A stretch of DNA of 22,435 nt from Magnetominusculus dajiuhuensis (GTDB lineage Bacteria > Nitrospirota > Thermodesulfovibrionia > Thermodesulfovibrionales > Magnetobacteriaceae): the NCBI RefSeq assembly GCF_046044395.1, contig NZ_JBJUSG010000052.1, positions 1 through 22,435 on the forward strand, in the 5' to 3' direction. The notes under the pieces were generated by a model, which was not told the DNA's origin, searched no databases, and saw nothing but the letters and a program-made list of their open reading frames with translations. This document shows, one piece after another, positions 1 to 8,606 of this stretch (the first letter of the stretch is position 1; every line of letters starts with the position of its first letter). A program made the translations under genes and the position numbers.

Positions 1-152
1 GGGAGGTGTGTGCCCTAGCTCCATAGGATTTTCACGGTAAAGCTGGAATCCAGAGGGCGAAATGGCTATTGAAATTTTCTAATGCGATTGACCTTGTATG
101 GCCGTCTTCGATTCTGTCATTTCCTCACTGTCAAATGTTATCATAGTAACCA
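1..152. other. left edge, no gene recognised
   Basis: No convincing open frame or RNA lies in these bases. It presumably contains the promoter of the lipoprotein gene, but I could not pick out clear -35 and -10 boxes. There is no strong ribosome site before the ATG at 153. Confidence 0.5.
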
Positions 153-395
153 ATGAAGCGGTATATATTTACAATCGTTGCGGTGGTGGCCGTCCTGCTT
201 AGTTCCTGCGTGGGGGACAGCCCTAAGTCTATGTTTGAGACTGCCCGGCTTGAGGAACTTCAAAACAATCCTAAACACGCTAAAGAGTTGTATGAAGAGA
301 TCATAAGAAGGCATCCCAACACCGGGTACGCTCAGAAATCTAAAGAACGCCTTGAAAAACTCAACCCGGCCTCCCCGTCAGAATCACAAAAGTGA
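153..395 (+). CDS. small lipoprotein with a TPR-like helical segment
   Basis: An 80-residue protein. It starts with MKRY, followed by a hydrophobic stretch (residues 4-17) and a lipobox-like LSSC with Cys19, which fits a signal-peptidase II lipoprotein. The mature part has alternating helical residues, with the phrase AKELYEEIIRRHPNTGYAQK resembling one tetratricopeptide-like repeat of the kind found in outer-membrane assembly lipoproteins. It is far shorter than BamD (about 240 residues), so it is not that protein. It ends 10 bases before the coaE start and is probably cotranscribed with it. No specific function can be named. The lipoprotein call is fairly secure; the repeat call is weaker. 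Confidence 0.75.
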   Translation: MKRYIFTIVAVVAVLLSSCVGDSPKSMFETARLEELQNNPKHAKELYEEIIRRHPNTGYAQKSKERLEKLNPASPSESQK

Positions 396-405
396 ATCAG
401 ACACT

Positions 406-996
406 ATGTTAGTCGGCCTCACAGGGAATATTGGAAGCGGCAAGACAACCGTGCTGGGTCTGTTTGAAGCACTTGGGGCGCGTGTCATTAGCGCCGACGA
501 AATAGTAGGACGTCTTCTCGGTGAGGAAGACATCAGGACAAAGATAAGGGCGGCCATTGGAAGCGATGTCTTTTCAGTGGACGGCAGCCTTGACAGGAAA
601 AAAACCGCAAAGGTTGTCTTCGATAACGAGGGGCTGCGAAGGAAACTTGAGGGGATTGTCCATCCTGCCGTAATGAGAGAAATCAAGCAGTTTGCGCTGC
701 CCGATGAGATGACTATCGCCGAGATACCCCTTCTTTTTGAAGGCGGCTTCACGGGCGAGGTCAATGTGGTAGTCACCGTTACCGCCCCAAAAGAGATTGT
801 CTATGAAAGGCTCGGCAAAAAAGGCAAACTCTCAGAGGAGGACATCACAAAAAGACTTGCCTGCCAAATCCCCGATGAACAAAAGGCCGCAAGCTCAGAC
901 TTCGTCATCATCAACGCCAAGGACATCGCCAGTACGCGGCAACAGGTGAAAGAAATCTACCGGTTATTAAAATTACGACATCGGCGCAATGTTTAG
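406..996 (+). CDS. coaE: dephospho-CoA kinase
   Basis: Phosphorylates the 3'-hydroxyl of dephospho-CoA, the last step of cytosolic coenzyme A synthesis. The protein has 196 residues, normal for CoaE. The Walker A loop GNIGSGKTT lies at residues 7-15. It is followed by the ISADEI segment, the family's conserved Asp region, and VHPAV and EIPLLFE, all typical of CoaE. The open frame extends upstream to 352, but the first 18 residues there read through the lipoprotein gene and match nothing in the family, so I place the start at ATG 406, directly before the conserved MLVGLTG. Its last 24 bases overlap the 3' end of the histidine kinase on the other strand. CoA feeds the phosphopantetheine arm of the ACP nearby, but coaE is a housekeeping gene and no functional link need be assumed. 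Confidence 0.95.
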   Translation: MLVGLTGNIGSGKTTVLGLFEALGARVISADEIVGRLLGEEDIRTKIRAAIGSDVFSVDGSLDRKKTAKVVFDNEGLRRKLEGIVHPAVMREIKQFALPDEMTIAEIPLLFEGGFTGEVNVVVTVTAPKEIVYERLGKKGKLSEEDITKRLACQIPDEQKAASSDFVIINAKDIASTRQQVKEIYRLLKLRHRRNV

Positions 997-2769
997 CGCG
1001 CACAGAAGCGGCATATAGATGGTAAAACACGCGCCGTCTTTTATATTGTTGAACTCCAATCGGCCATTCATGTTCTTCTCTACGATGCTCCTGGACATGT
1101 AAAGTCCTATCCCTGTGCCTTTTTCGCCTTTTGTCGTAACATATGGATCGAATATCTTATTGACTATATCCTCCCTCACGCCGCCCCCATTGTCGCATAT
1201 CTGCACTACGGCGTCTTCTCTGTCCTCAGTTATCTTTATAGAGATACGCCCCCGCCCCATTGTCCCTTTTAACCGGCGCTTTCGCTCCATTATGGCATCC
1301 CTTGCATTGTTTACGAGGTTTAATATAGCCTGCTTGAATTCATTTGGGTAGCCCAGTATCATCGGGTCACCTTTACATTCCACCGTAGCGTCTATATTTC
1401 TCTTTATAAATTGCAGATATATAAGCGCCAGGATGTCCTCAACCGCCTTTTTTAAACTGAAGGGCGACATGTCCTTTGCGGGCTTAAAGAAATTCCTGAA
1501 ATCCTCGACAGTCTCAGCCATGTAGTTGATGAGTTTCATTGATTCGACGATAACGTTATTGACATACAGGCGGTCTATCTTATTTTCCTCAAGGTCTTCC
1601 TCCATATTTTGAACCATCAGCGCAAGCGTGTTCAAGGGCTGTTTCCACTGGTGGGCAATCGCGCTTATCATCTCTCCCATAGCGGCCATCCTTGACTGCT
1701 GTATCAGGAGGCGCTCCTGAACTAATCTCCTCTCAGCCTCTTTTCGTATCCTCTGTTCCAGGCCTGTGTTTAACTCCCGCAGCTCATCCTCTGCCTTAAT
1801 ACGCTGCTGATAGTTTCGGTATGCCTCAATTATATTGCCGCAGGCGGCAAAAAAAGGTTGAAGAAATTCGATAAGTTCCTCGTCATACCCGCCGTCTCTG
1901 TTTGCTATCATGGCAAACCCCGCAAGCTTTTCTCCACTATCTATCGGCGTCACCATGAAAGACTTCAACTCCGGGTGTCCATCGGGCATCGCCCCACGTA
2001 TATGGTCGTTGGACGGGGCAGGCGATATGAACGCCTTGCCGGTCTTTATTATTGGGCCAATTAAATTGTCCATGTTGAGAAACTTAAATCCACTTTCCAT
2101 ATTCTTGTCAAACAGCTTGCGGGTCTGCTCGTTCCCCGCTATGTTGGACACGGCAAAGGTACTTAAATATTCCTTTCCATCTTCGTCTGTTAAGACCTCA
2201 CCGATTATCCCAAATTCGCTGCTTGTCAGAGACAGCAGCATCGCAAGCAGCTCATTCATAAGCGCGCGCGGGTTGGGTGAAAGAATGAACTTCGACTGGA
2301 TGTATCGTATGGCGTCCAAAAGATTGTTGCTCCGTATAAGGTTCTCTCTGGTGTGCGCACGCTCCCGCTCGGATTGATGTATTGCCAGTGCGTATTGAAC
2401 TGACTTACACAGGGCGTCCTGATTAAGATTTTCTTTTACCAGATAGTCTGAGGCGCCAAGTCTCATCACCTGTATCGCAGTTGCCTCAGTGTCTCCTGCG
2501 TCAAGCACAACAACAGGTATCCTTAAATGCCCGATTCTATCCTGCAGATGTTCTAAAAACGCAAGCACGGCTTCGCCAAAACAATGATAACTCAACACAA
2601 TACAGCCACAGGTGTTGTTGTTACAGAAGTGCAGCCCTTCCTCTAACGACCCGGCCTGCTGCAACCTATACCCGCGACCTGCCCCTGATACCCGACCACA
2701 CAGTCCCCCGGTACCCGGCACATCGCCTATGACAAGAAGGTTTAACTCTTCAGTATCCACAGCGGTCAA
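973..2769 (-). CDS. sensor histidine kinase with degenerate receiver and GAF-like domain
   Basis: A 598-residue soluble kinase with no membrane segment. Residues 8-128 have a response-regulator receiver fold: the late Lys112 in DYLVKE is present, but the strand that should end in the phospho-acceptor Asp reads CIVLSYHC with Ser60 there, so this receiver is probably not phosphorylated. Residues about 150-315 look like a GAF sensor domain, followed by a coiled coil at about 320-360. The kinase core has the H-box AIAHQWKQPLN (His373), N-box NLVNNARDAI, G1 DNGGG and G2 GTGIGLYMS. The HQW-QPLN form of the H-box is common in delta- and Nitrospirota-type kinases. The start is TTG at 2769 with no clear ribosome site; GTG at 2760 is an alternative. 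No response regulator lies beside it, so its output partner is elsewhere. Confidence 0.9.
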   Translation of the reverse strand: MTAVDTEELNLLVIGDVPGTGGLCGRVSGAGRGYRLQQAGSLEEGLHFCNNNTCGCIVLSYHCFGEAVLAFLEHLQDRIGHLRIPVVVLDAGDTEATAIQVMRLGASDYLVKENLNQDALCKSVQYALAIHQSERERAHTRENLIRSNNLLDAIRYIQSKFILSPNPRALMNELLAMLLSLTSSEFGIIGEVLTDEDGKEYLSTFAVSNIAGNEQTRKLFDKNMESGFKFLNMDNLIGPIIKTGKAFISPAPSNDHIRGAMPDGHPELKSFMVTPIDSGEKLAGFAMIANRDGGYDEELIEFLQPFFAACGNIIEAYRNYQQRIKAEDELRELNTGLEQRIRKEAERRLVQERLLIQQSRMAAMGEMISAIAHQWKQPLNTLALMVQNMEEDLEENKIDRLYVNNVIVESMKLINYMAETVEDFRNFFKPAKDMSPFSLKKAVEDILALIYLQFIKRNIDATVECKGDPMILGYPNEFKQAILNLVNNARDAIMERKRRLKGTMGRGRISIKITEDREDAVVQICDNGGGVREDIVNKIFDPYVTTKGEKGTGIGLYMSRSIVEKNMNGRLEFNNIKDGACFTIYMPLLCALNIAPMS

Positions 2770-2893
2770 TAGCGCCCACGCTCAGGCGCGCCCCCACCCC
2801 CAGCTTTTATGTCTCTACACATCTTCATCGGCCTATCCCTGTGTAAGACCACGACTAATACTAACATATGGGCCAGTTACAAACGGGTTAAAG

Positions 2894-2966
2894 AGGCGGC
2901 GGCCGGATTTGAACCGGCGCATAAAGGTTTTGCAGACCTCCCCCTTAGCCGCTTGGGTACGCCGCC
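2894..2966 (-). tRNA. tRNA-Cys (anticodon GCA)
   Basis: Read on the minus strand, the seven-pair acceptor stem is GGCGGCG with CGCCGCC, all paired. The D arm has the AGCGGCTAA loop. The anticodon stem GAGGT/ACCTT encloses the loop CTGCAAA, giving anticodon GCA. The T stem GCCGG/CCGGC encloses TTCAAAT. The discriminator base is T, the known identity base for tRNA-Cys. The length is 73 bases and CCA is not encoded. It lies between the membrane protein gene and the kinase gene, all on the same strand. Confidence 0.96.
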
Positions 2967-3018
2967 ATTGCTAGGTTAAATATAACACAAACAGGCATTT
3001 CTTTTCCATTGGAATAAT

Positions 3019-5505
3019 TTAAGGCCGCGTGAAAAAAATTCTGCCGCCGGTGATTATGAAGTAATTGAAGACCAGCATACCAATTGGTATAAGGATGAGC
3101 GTAAATTTCTGCGCCCTGTCTTCATACCTGAAGACGACACTATGGGGGCCGACGTCTTTGATTATTATGGCTTGAAACGCAAGATTTGCCCTGAATACCC
3201 TCGTTTCACGGCCATCAACGTATGCCCGCCAGTTTGGGGCATAGTTGTTTGAGAGTACAATGGCTACCGGCGTGGCAAGCTCTAGTTTAAGGCTGATCTC
3301 ATCAGGGGAATAACCTTTAAGCGCCATCTGGTTTTTCTTAAATTGTTCGTCGTCTATGCCATCAGGCGGGGATGAAGGGGCGTCCTTGCCCGAAATATAA
3401 ACGGTATTAAATAACGCCGCCCCCTCCGTATTCACAAGGGTATCATAGACGGCCTTGTCTGACTCCAGCGTTATAATGGTTTTCACGAGGTAAACCCTGT
3501 CAAAAGCGTCCTTAAATCTAAGAATTGCTATCGGTCTTGAGTAGAGTCTCATCAAGTTGCCGATTAGTCCCGGATGTTTGCCGATAGAATTCCCGTCGTA
3601 GACCAACTCTAATGAGCTGTTCAATGGTTTAGAAGAAACTCCCTGCGTTACAATATATCTTGTATTCAAAAAAGCATATGGGGAAAATGTTATGTTCGCC
3701 GTGAAGTTTGATATAAATAAGTTATACCAATAGCTCTCGAAATATGGAAGAAACCCCGGGTCTGAAAGCTGCTGGTTTATTACGACTTTGAAAAACTCCC
3801 TGTAAGATTTATTAAAAAGCGGACCTCTGCCATCGGGTGTCTCAAATCCTTGTGACTGGATTAAGGGAATCGTCCCCGGATTAAGAGAGGCCACTCGCAA
3901 CGGCTTGTAACTGTTTTCCTGTTTAATAGCCTCCAGTACATCAATGTTAGGGAAAATACTGATATAAGGCACGCATTCCTCACCAAAAAACCGTGTAAAT
4001 CTCACCTGAAAAAAGATTATAACCCCAATCGCCATAATCAACATAGCGGTTAACTGTCCCTGTTTCTGAAAAGCGCCTGAGAGCTTATTGATAGACCAGA
4101 ACAAGGCACACATCAAAACTACCAAAACAGGGGCAATCGAAACCAGATCCACTGGCGCGGCCTTCCTGGGACTGAAATACAATACCGCCTCAATAGCCGC
4201 ACAACTGACAATAAATATGGCCACCGGATTTCTCGCCAATTTCGGGAAGAGAAAAGCCTCTTCACCTGTGGCAGTCAAAATCATTAGCGAGATAAAAATG
4301 CCACTGCTGATGTTTAATATAAGCAATTGTATACCCTGCGTCTCAAGTGTCTTAGCGATAAATACGGCAAAGACCGCGCAGGCCACTCCGATGATTCCCC
4401 CGATTAGAAAACGCCTGACAAGCCTCCGGTCTTTGATGGCCTCATCAATTGCCACAAACGCCGCCATTGTCATAACAATCGGAAATACGGTGGTTATGTG
4501 GGCGAGGTCCATTTTCTCAAAGAGCGTACCCCTGAATATTACCTTCAACCCCGAAGTAAAAACGGCATATAAAAATACAACGACACAGAGGACTCCTAAA
4601 CTGCGCCGCACCCTGCCGGATGTATTCGATATGGCAATTGCGCCGACAATTGGAATCAGGGTCATCGTCTGCAGCGAAGACACTGTGAAGCCGTTGGCGA
4701 GACTTTTCAGAAATCCCGCAAGGGAGGCCGTCTCATACACATATGTCCTGCTTGTAAAGGGTATGTACTTATAGAGGGCATAAAGCACGGGCATACATAC
4801 CAGAATATACCCAAACCACACCAGCGAGGTCTTTATCAGACGCCTAAGCCCCGCGTTTTGTCCTTCGGGCGGCAGCAGCACTATTACCAGCACCTCTAAG
4901 ATGAAAAAATATGGCAGCGTCAGCACGGGATATGACAGTGCCACAATCAAATTTAATACTATCAACCTCATTATCAGGCCCTTCTGGCTGCCACACCCAC
5001 CTGGCCAGGACAGTGCAAAATAAAGCGGAAAGGCATAACTAAAAATATACAGGATAAAAGGACTCCACAACTGCATATTCAAGGCAAAATACACACCTCC
5101 GACCACTGCCACCCAACCCGCGGCGTTCAAATAGCCGCTAAGAAATCTGTACATTCCATAACCGGCCGCTGACATCATAGCAATAAGCAATCCGGCGTAA
5201 ACCGCCCAGAGAGGTAAAAACTGTGATACTATATTCAGAATGTAAAGCGGGCCGTGCTGACACGCGTATGCCGGTATCCCGCCAGGCCAGTTCGGATACC
5301 AGAAATATGGGCCATGCCGCAATAACAGCTCCCCCATTGCCTTAAATCTTGGGAAATCCGTCTCGAACACGTCATGAAGCACTACGGCGGCCAAAGGCCC
5401 CAGCACCAGCTTGTCTATGAAAAACACCGCCGCAAGCAGTATAAAAAACAGGGCAGTCCTCCTCCCGTTTTTTAATATATATTCCTCTACGTATTCTTTA
5501 AACAT
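3019..5505 (-). CDS. large polytopic membrane protein, YfhO-like
   Basis: An 828-residue inner-membrane protein. It has a first membrane segment near residues 15-35, then about ten or more hydrophobic segments to roughly residue 505, a large soluble region of about 250 residues, and one more membrane segment near the C-terminus. The final 80 residues carry NNYAPNWRAYVDGRE and the segment ending VVFRYED, the hallmark of the C-terminal domain of YfhO-type proteins. These are often grouped with GT-C glycosyltransferases and linked to glycolipid or wall-polymer glycosylation. No catalytic motif is certain by eye. It is the last gene of the minus-strand block, 37 bases after the heptose kinase, so a role in transferring a sugar to a lipid or moving a glycolipid across the membrane is plausible but inferred. 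Confidence 0.8.
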   Translation of the reverse strand: MFKEYVEEYILKNGRRTALFFILLAAVFFIDKLVLGPLAAVVLHDVFETDFPRFKAMGELLLRHGPYFWYPNWPGGIPAYACQHGPLYILNIVSQFLPLWAVYAGLLIAMMSAAGYGMYRFLSGYLNAAGWVAVVGGVYFALNMQLWSPFILYIFSYAFPLYFALSWPGGCGSQKGLIMRLIVLNLIVALSYPVLTLPYFFILEVLVIVLLPPEGQNAGLRRLIKTSLVWFGYILVCMPVLYALYKYIPFTSRTYVYETASLAGFLKSLANGFTVSSLQTMTLIPIVGAIAISNTSGRVRRSLGVLCVVVFLYAVFTSGLKVIFRGTLFEKMDLAHITTVFPIVMTMAAFVAIDEAIKDRRLVRRFLIGGIIGVACAVFAVFIAKTLETQGIQLLILNISSGIFISLMILTATGEEAFLFPKLARNPVAIFIVSCAAIEAVLYFSPRKAAPVDLVSIAPVLVVLMCALFWSINKLSGAFQKQGQLTAMLIMAIGVIIFFQVRFTRFFGEECVPYISIFPNIDVLEAIKQENSYKPLRVASLNPGTIPLIQSQGFETPDGRGPLFNKSYREFFKVVINQQLSDPGFLPYFESYWYNLFISNFTANITFSPYAFLNTRYIVTQGVSSKPLNSSLELVYDGNSIGKHPGLIGNLMRLYSRPIAILRFKDAFDRVYLVKTIITLESDKAVYDTLVNTEGAALFNTVYISGKDAPSSPPDGIDDEQFKKNQMALKGYSPDEISLKLELATPVAIVLSNNYAPNWRAYVDGRETRVFRANLAFQAIIIKDVGPHSVVFRYEDRAQKFTLILIPIGMLVFNYFIITGGRIFFTRP

Positions 5506-5542
5506 GTGAGCGGTTTTGATTAAAGGCGGTACAGGGAAGGTT

Positions 5543-6544
5543 TCACAGCGGCCTCCTTTGCGGTTGATAGACTATAATTTTCGAGCCGTCGAAATCAAAA
5601 CTGAAAGGCACATGGAGGTAGTCACTAAGGGCGTGTTTGAATGCGCCATGTTTTTCCCGCTCCACAAAAAATACCATAAAGCCGCCTCCTCCGGCCCCTA
5701 ACAACTTCCCGCCAACTGCCCCGCTTGCAAGGGCGCGCTCATAAATAGTGTCTATTTCTGAATTCGACACCATAGTGGACAAGGTTTTTTTCAAGTTCCA
5801 CGATTGATTCATAAGCCGCCCAAACTCCCTCAGGTCTCTGTTGCTGTTTACAAGTATGTCATATGCCTCATCTACGATGTCTTTCATATACGAAAGATTC
5901 TTTTCGTTTTTCGGAATATTTTTAATCTTATCTCCCGCAACCTCGGACGCGATTCTTGAGATGCCGGTGTAAACAAGTATGAGGCTGCTTTCGAATTCTA
6001 CGAGCCTGTGGCGGTTAATAACAATAGGTTCAACGATGATTTTGCCGTTTGCCAGAAAATTTATCACATTCAGGCCACCGTGGGCGGCAAATGTCTGGTC
6101 TTGTGAGCCGACATGTTCCCTGATCAACTCCTGTTCAATATGAATGGCCTCGCGCGTCAAATCCTCCCTGGACACTATCCTTCCCTGCAGGGCATAGAGA
6201 CTGTGAATCAGGCCAACTGTGAAGGCGGAGCTTGAGCCCATACCGCTCCTTGCCGGAATATCGCCGTCGTGATGGATAGAAACACCGTAGTCAACCTTGA
6301 AATATTTCAGGGTCTCTCTTACGGACGGGTGTCTGATTGTGTTTATGTCGCTGACATTTTCTATTTTCGAGTAGACTATTCTGTGTTTATGGTCAAAAAA
6401 CGGGGGCAGCCGCCTGACGCTCAGGTAGCAGTACTTATCCACGCAGGCACCAAGTACCTTGCCGCAGTGCTTCATATAGTAGTCCGGGTAGTCGGTACCG
6501 CCGCCGAAAAATGAAATCCTATGTGGAGTTCTCGATATTATCAT
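5543..6544 (-). CDS. hddA: GHMP-family sugar kinase, likely heptose 7-phosphate kinase (HddA-like)
   Basis: A 333-residue cytosolic kinase of the GHMP family. All three family motifs are visible: RISFFGGGTDYPDYY at residues 7-21, PARSGMGSSSAF as the ATP-binding loop, and KLLGAGGGGFMVFF near the C-terminus. This form of motif 1, together with HVGSQDQ, is typical of D-glycero-D-manno-heptose 7-phosphate kinases, which make the 1,7-bisphosphate used for activated heptose. Related fucose or other sugar kinases share much of this, so the sugar is not certain. The start overlaps the end of the nucleotidyltransferase gene by 26 bases, implying translational coupling. The isomerase (GmhA) and phosphatase (GmhB) expected in the same route are not in this window. 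Confidence 0.85.
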   Translation of the reverse strand: MIISRTPHRISFFGGGTDYPDYYMKHCGKVLGACVDKYCYLSVRRLPPFFDHKHRIVYSKIENVSDINTIRHPSVRETLKYFKVDYGVSIHHDGDIPARSGMGSSSAFTVGLIHSLYALQGRIVSREDLTREAIHIEQELIREHVGSQDQTFAAHGGLNVINFLANGKIIVEPIVINRHRLVEFESSLILVYTGISRIASEVAGDKIKNIPKNEKNLSYMKDIVDEAYDILVNSNRDLREFGRLMNQSWNLKKTLSTMVSNSEIDTIYERALASGAVGGKLLGAGGGGFMVFFVEREKHGAFKHALSDYLHVPFSFDFDGSKIIVYQPQRRPL

Positions 6545-7292
6545 TTAAGATGCCGCGCCCACCGCAATCAGTGTCGCCAAAAAGGTAATCACCAGCTACA
6601 TTATACGCCTCCGGCACTCCTATGTCAATAAACCTGCCCCTAAAGACATATCCCCTGATATCGCCGCCGTCAGATAAAAGCGACGGCAGGATATCCCTCT
6701 CAAGCGAAATGGCCGCACCGCCCTCTGCGCCTGTGGCGTGGTCAAACAACTCCCTGTGAAACACATATACGCCGGCATTGATAAGGCCATCGGTGTGCCT
6801 TGGCGTCTTTTCGTGAAATGAAACCACCCTGCCCACGGCGTTTATGGCAACAGTGCCGTATCTGTTAGCGCCACTCATCTGTCTGAGGGCAATAGTCATC
6901 GCGGCACCTTGCTCTACATGAACCGAGACAAAATCCTCAAAATCTACCTCCGCAAACGTATCGCCGTTTATGGCAATGACCTCAGGGGTCTTTGTATGCG
7001 CAACGGCCTTTATGACAGCCCCCCCTGTGCCGAGGAGGTTGTCTTCGCGGGAAAACAGGATTTCAAAATTATACCCGCAAGGGCCGTCGTATTCCCTGAT
7101 TATCTTATCAGCCATGAAGCCAACGGCAATAACGACCCTCCTTATGAATACCCACCTGTTTAAATATCCAAGTAAAATATCAAGAAATGGCCTACCAGCA
7201 ACAGGGGCGAGTACCTTAGGCAGGCCATCCACAACCGGCCTAAGCCTCATACCCAGCCCACCAGCAAGTATGATTACGTCTGTGTCCTGCAC
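6519..7292 (-). CDS. hddC: sugar-phosphate nucleotidyltransferase, likely heptose 1-phosphate type (HddC-like)
   Basis: A 257-residue nucleotidyltransferase that would activate a sugar 1-phosphate with an NTP. The N-terminal signature LAGGLGMRLRP (residues 9-19), with Lys26 in GLPKVLAPV, is the NTP-binding loop of the family. INGDTF holds the metal-binding Asp, and INAGVYVF and IDIGVPEAY are standard later motifs. The kinase next to it points to heptose, making a GDP-heptose guanylyltransferase the best guess; a mannose- or glucose-type enzyme is the alternative. The start is GTG, immediately before the conserved strand. It follows the ketosynthase gene by 19 bases, tying sugar activation to the acyl-chain genes in one transcription unit. 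Confidence 0.82.
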   Translation of the reverse strand: MQDTDVIILAGGLGMRLRPVVDGLPKVLAPVAGRPFLDILLGYLNRWVFIRRVVIAVGFMADKIIREYDGPCGYNFEILFSREDNLLGTGGAVIKAVAHTKTPEVIAINGDTFAEVDFEDFVSVHVEQGAAMTIALRQMSGANRYGTVAINAVGRVVSFHEKTPRHTDGLINAGVYVFHRELFDHATGAEGGAAISLERDILPSLLSDGGDIRGYVFRGRFIDIGVPEAYNVAGDYLFGDTDCGGRGILNDNIENST

Positions 7293-7311
7293 CTTGAGCG
7301 GCTCCTCACAC

Positions 7312-8604
7312 TCAACGCCCTTTGATAACCACGGCTGAGGATTGCCCGCCTATGCCGTAGCTTATGGATAGAAACTTCTCACTGCGGCACGGCTGTTGAG
7401 TGTTTGAGAGTTTCAGGTGCGAGTATTCCTTTTCTGTTTCATTGAAATTAAGCGTGGCCGGCACGATTGACTCCCTTACGCCCAACACCGAGATTATTAT
7501 CTCAGCGATGTCGCTTGCCGCTGCCATGTGCCCTGTATAGGGTTTCAGTGCGCAAAGCGCTATTTCGTTATCTGCCGCAACGCTGTCAAGAGAATTGAGT
7601 TCTGAGCGGTCACCTTTTTTTGTGCCGCTTCCATGCGGGGAAATGAAGGCGAGGTCTGATATATGTACGCCTGCGTTATTGAGCGCCTCTGTTATGCACA
7701 GTTCGGTCACGCGCTCAGGCACGCTGACCCCAGGGCCTTCGGCGTGTTCTATGGCATTTCCAAATCCCATTATCGTGCCGTATATTGTGGCACCGCGCCT
7801 CAGTGCGCTTTGTCTTTCCTCAAGCACTATGGCAGCGCCCCCATCGCCGGGGATAAACCCGTCTCTCCTCTTATCAAACGGCCTGTAAGAGGCAGCGCCG
7901 CTCTGACATGCCGATAACAGGCCAAGTCCCTCCAGCTCGTACATGGGTATTTCGTTAATCCAGCTTCCACAGCCTACGGCAACGGCAATATCAGCCCTGT
8001 CCTGCCTTATGCTCCTTGCGGCAAGCTCCAGTGCCTGCCCGCCACACGGCGACAGGCTGGCAAGCGTGGTGTTTGGCCCCTTAAAATCCAGAAACGCTGA
8101 CAGCGCGCTAAACAGGTTATTCGATATTGATTCAAGCAGAAAAAATGGATTTACCTTGTTTAACGTCAACGTGTTAAGTTTCACGTAGTCAATGTCCTTC
8201 CACCGGCCATTTGTCGCCCCTTTTGTGGCGGGATAAAAGAAATCATACCCCAATTTAGAAAAATCCCCGGTTGCTATGAAAAGCGCCCGGCGCCCGGGTG
8301 AAGTTTCGTTCATATCAGGAAACCCTATCCGGCTGTCTTTTACGGCGCCAAGTGCGGCCGCAAATCCGAGTGTTGAGCCTCTGTTTAGGAATTTCATCTG
8401 GCTTGTGAGCTTATTCGGTATATCGTATGGATATTCCACCTCTTTCACATTGCCGAAGTACTGCATAGCTACGGGGCAGCCTTCTTGCGGGTGGCGTGTA
8501 ACTCCCGTTTTGAGGGCCTTTACGCCTTCCCAATTTTCCACGGCCCCCGACCCTAATGCGGTAACAAGCCCCATGCCGGTTATTACTACTTCCCTTTTAT
8601 CCAT
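7312..8604 (-). CDS. ketosynthase homologue with Ser at the nucleophile position
   Basis: A 430-residue thiolase-fold protein of the KAS I/II (FabF) family. The ends are normal: REVVITGMGLV at the start and ISYGIGGQSS near the end. Both active-site histidines are present, His324 in SPHGSGT and His359 in YTGHMAAAS. At the nucleophile, counting from GPN (176-178) on one side and from ARSIR on the other, with no gaps, puts Ser185 at the usual Cys position; the only nearby Cys is 187, two residues later, in LSPCGGQ. Either the elbow is shifted or this is a non-elongating partner such as a chain-length factor. It begins 2 bases after the dehydratase gene, so the two are coupled. KAS-family membership is sure; activity is open. 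Confidence 0.88.
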   Translation of the reverse strand: MDKREVVITGMGLVTALGSGAVENWEGVKALKTGVTRHPQEGCPVAMQYFGNVKEVEYPYDIPNKLTSQMKFLNRGSTLGFAAALGAVKDSRIGFPDMNETSPGRRALFIATGDFSKLGYDFFYPATKGATNGRWKDIDYVKLNTLTLNKVNPFFLLESISNNLFSALSAFLDFKGPNTTLASLSPCGGQALELAARSIRQDRADIAVAVGCGSWINEIPMYELEGLGLLSACQSGAASYRPFDKRRDGFIPGDGGAAIVLEERQSALRRGATIYGTIMGFGNAIEHAEGPGVSVPERVTELCITEALNNAGVHISDLAFISPHGSGTKKGDRSELNSLDSVAADNEIALCALKPYTGHMAAASDIAEIIISVLGVRESIVPATLNFNETEKEYSHLKLSNTQQPCRSEKFLSISYGIGGQSSAVVIKGR

Positions 8605-8606
8605 GT

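Noticed and set aside
352..405. Upstream extension of coaE
   Set aside because: These codons overlap the lipoprotein gene in another frame, and the family begins right at the ATG at 406.
4088..4774. 228-residue open frame on the plus strand
   Set aside because: It lies fully antisense to the YfhO-like gene, has no family motif or ribosome site, and the minus-strand reading has clear membrane segments and a known C-terminal domain.
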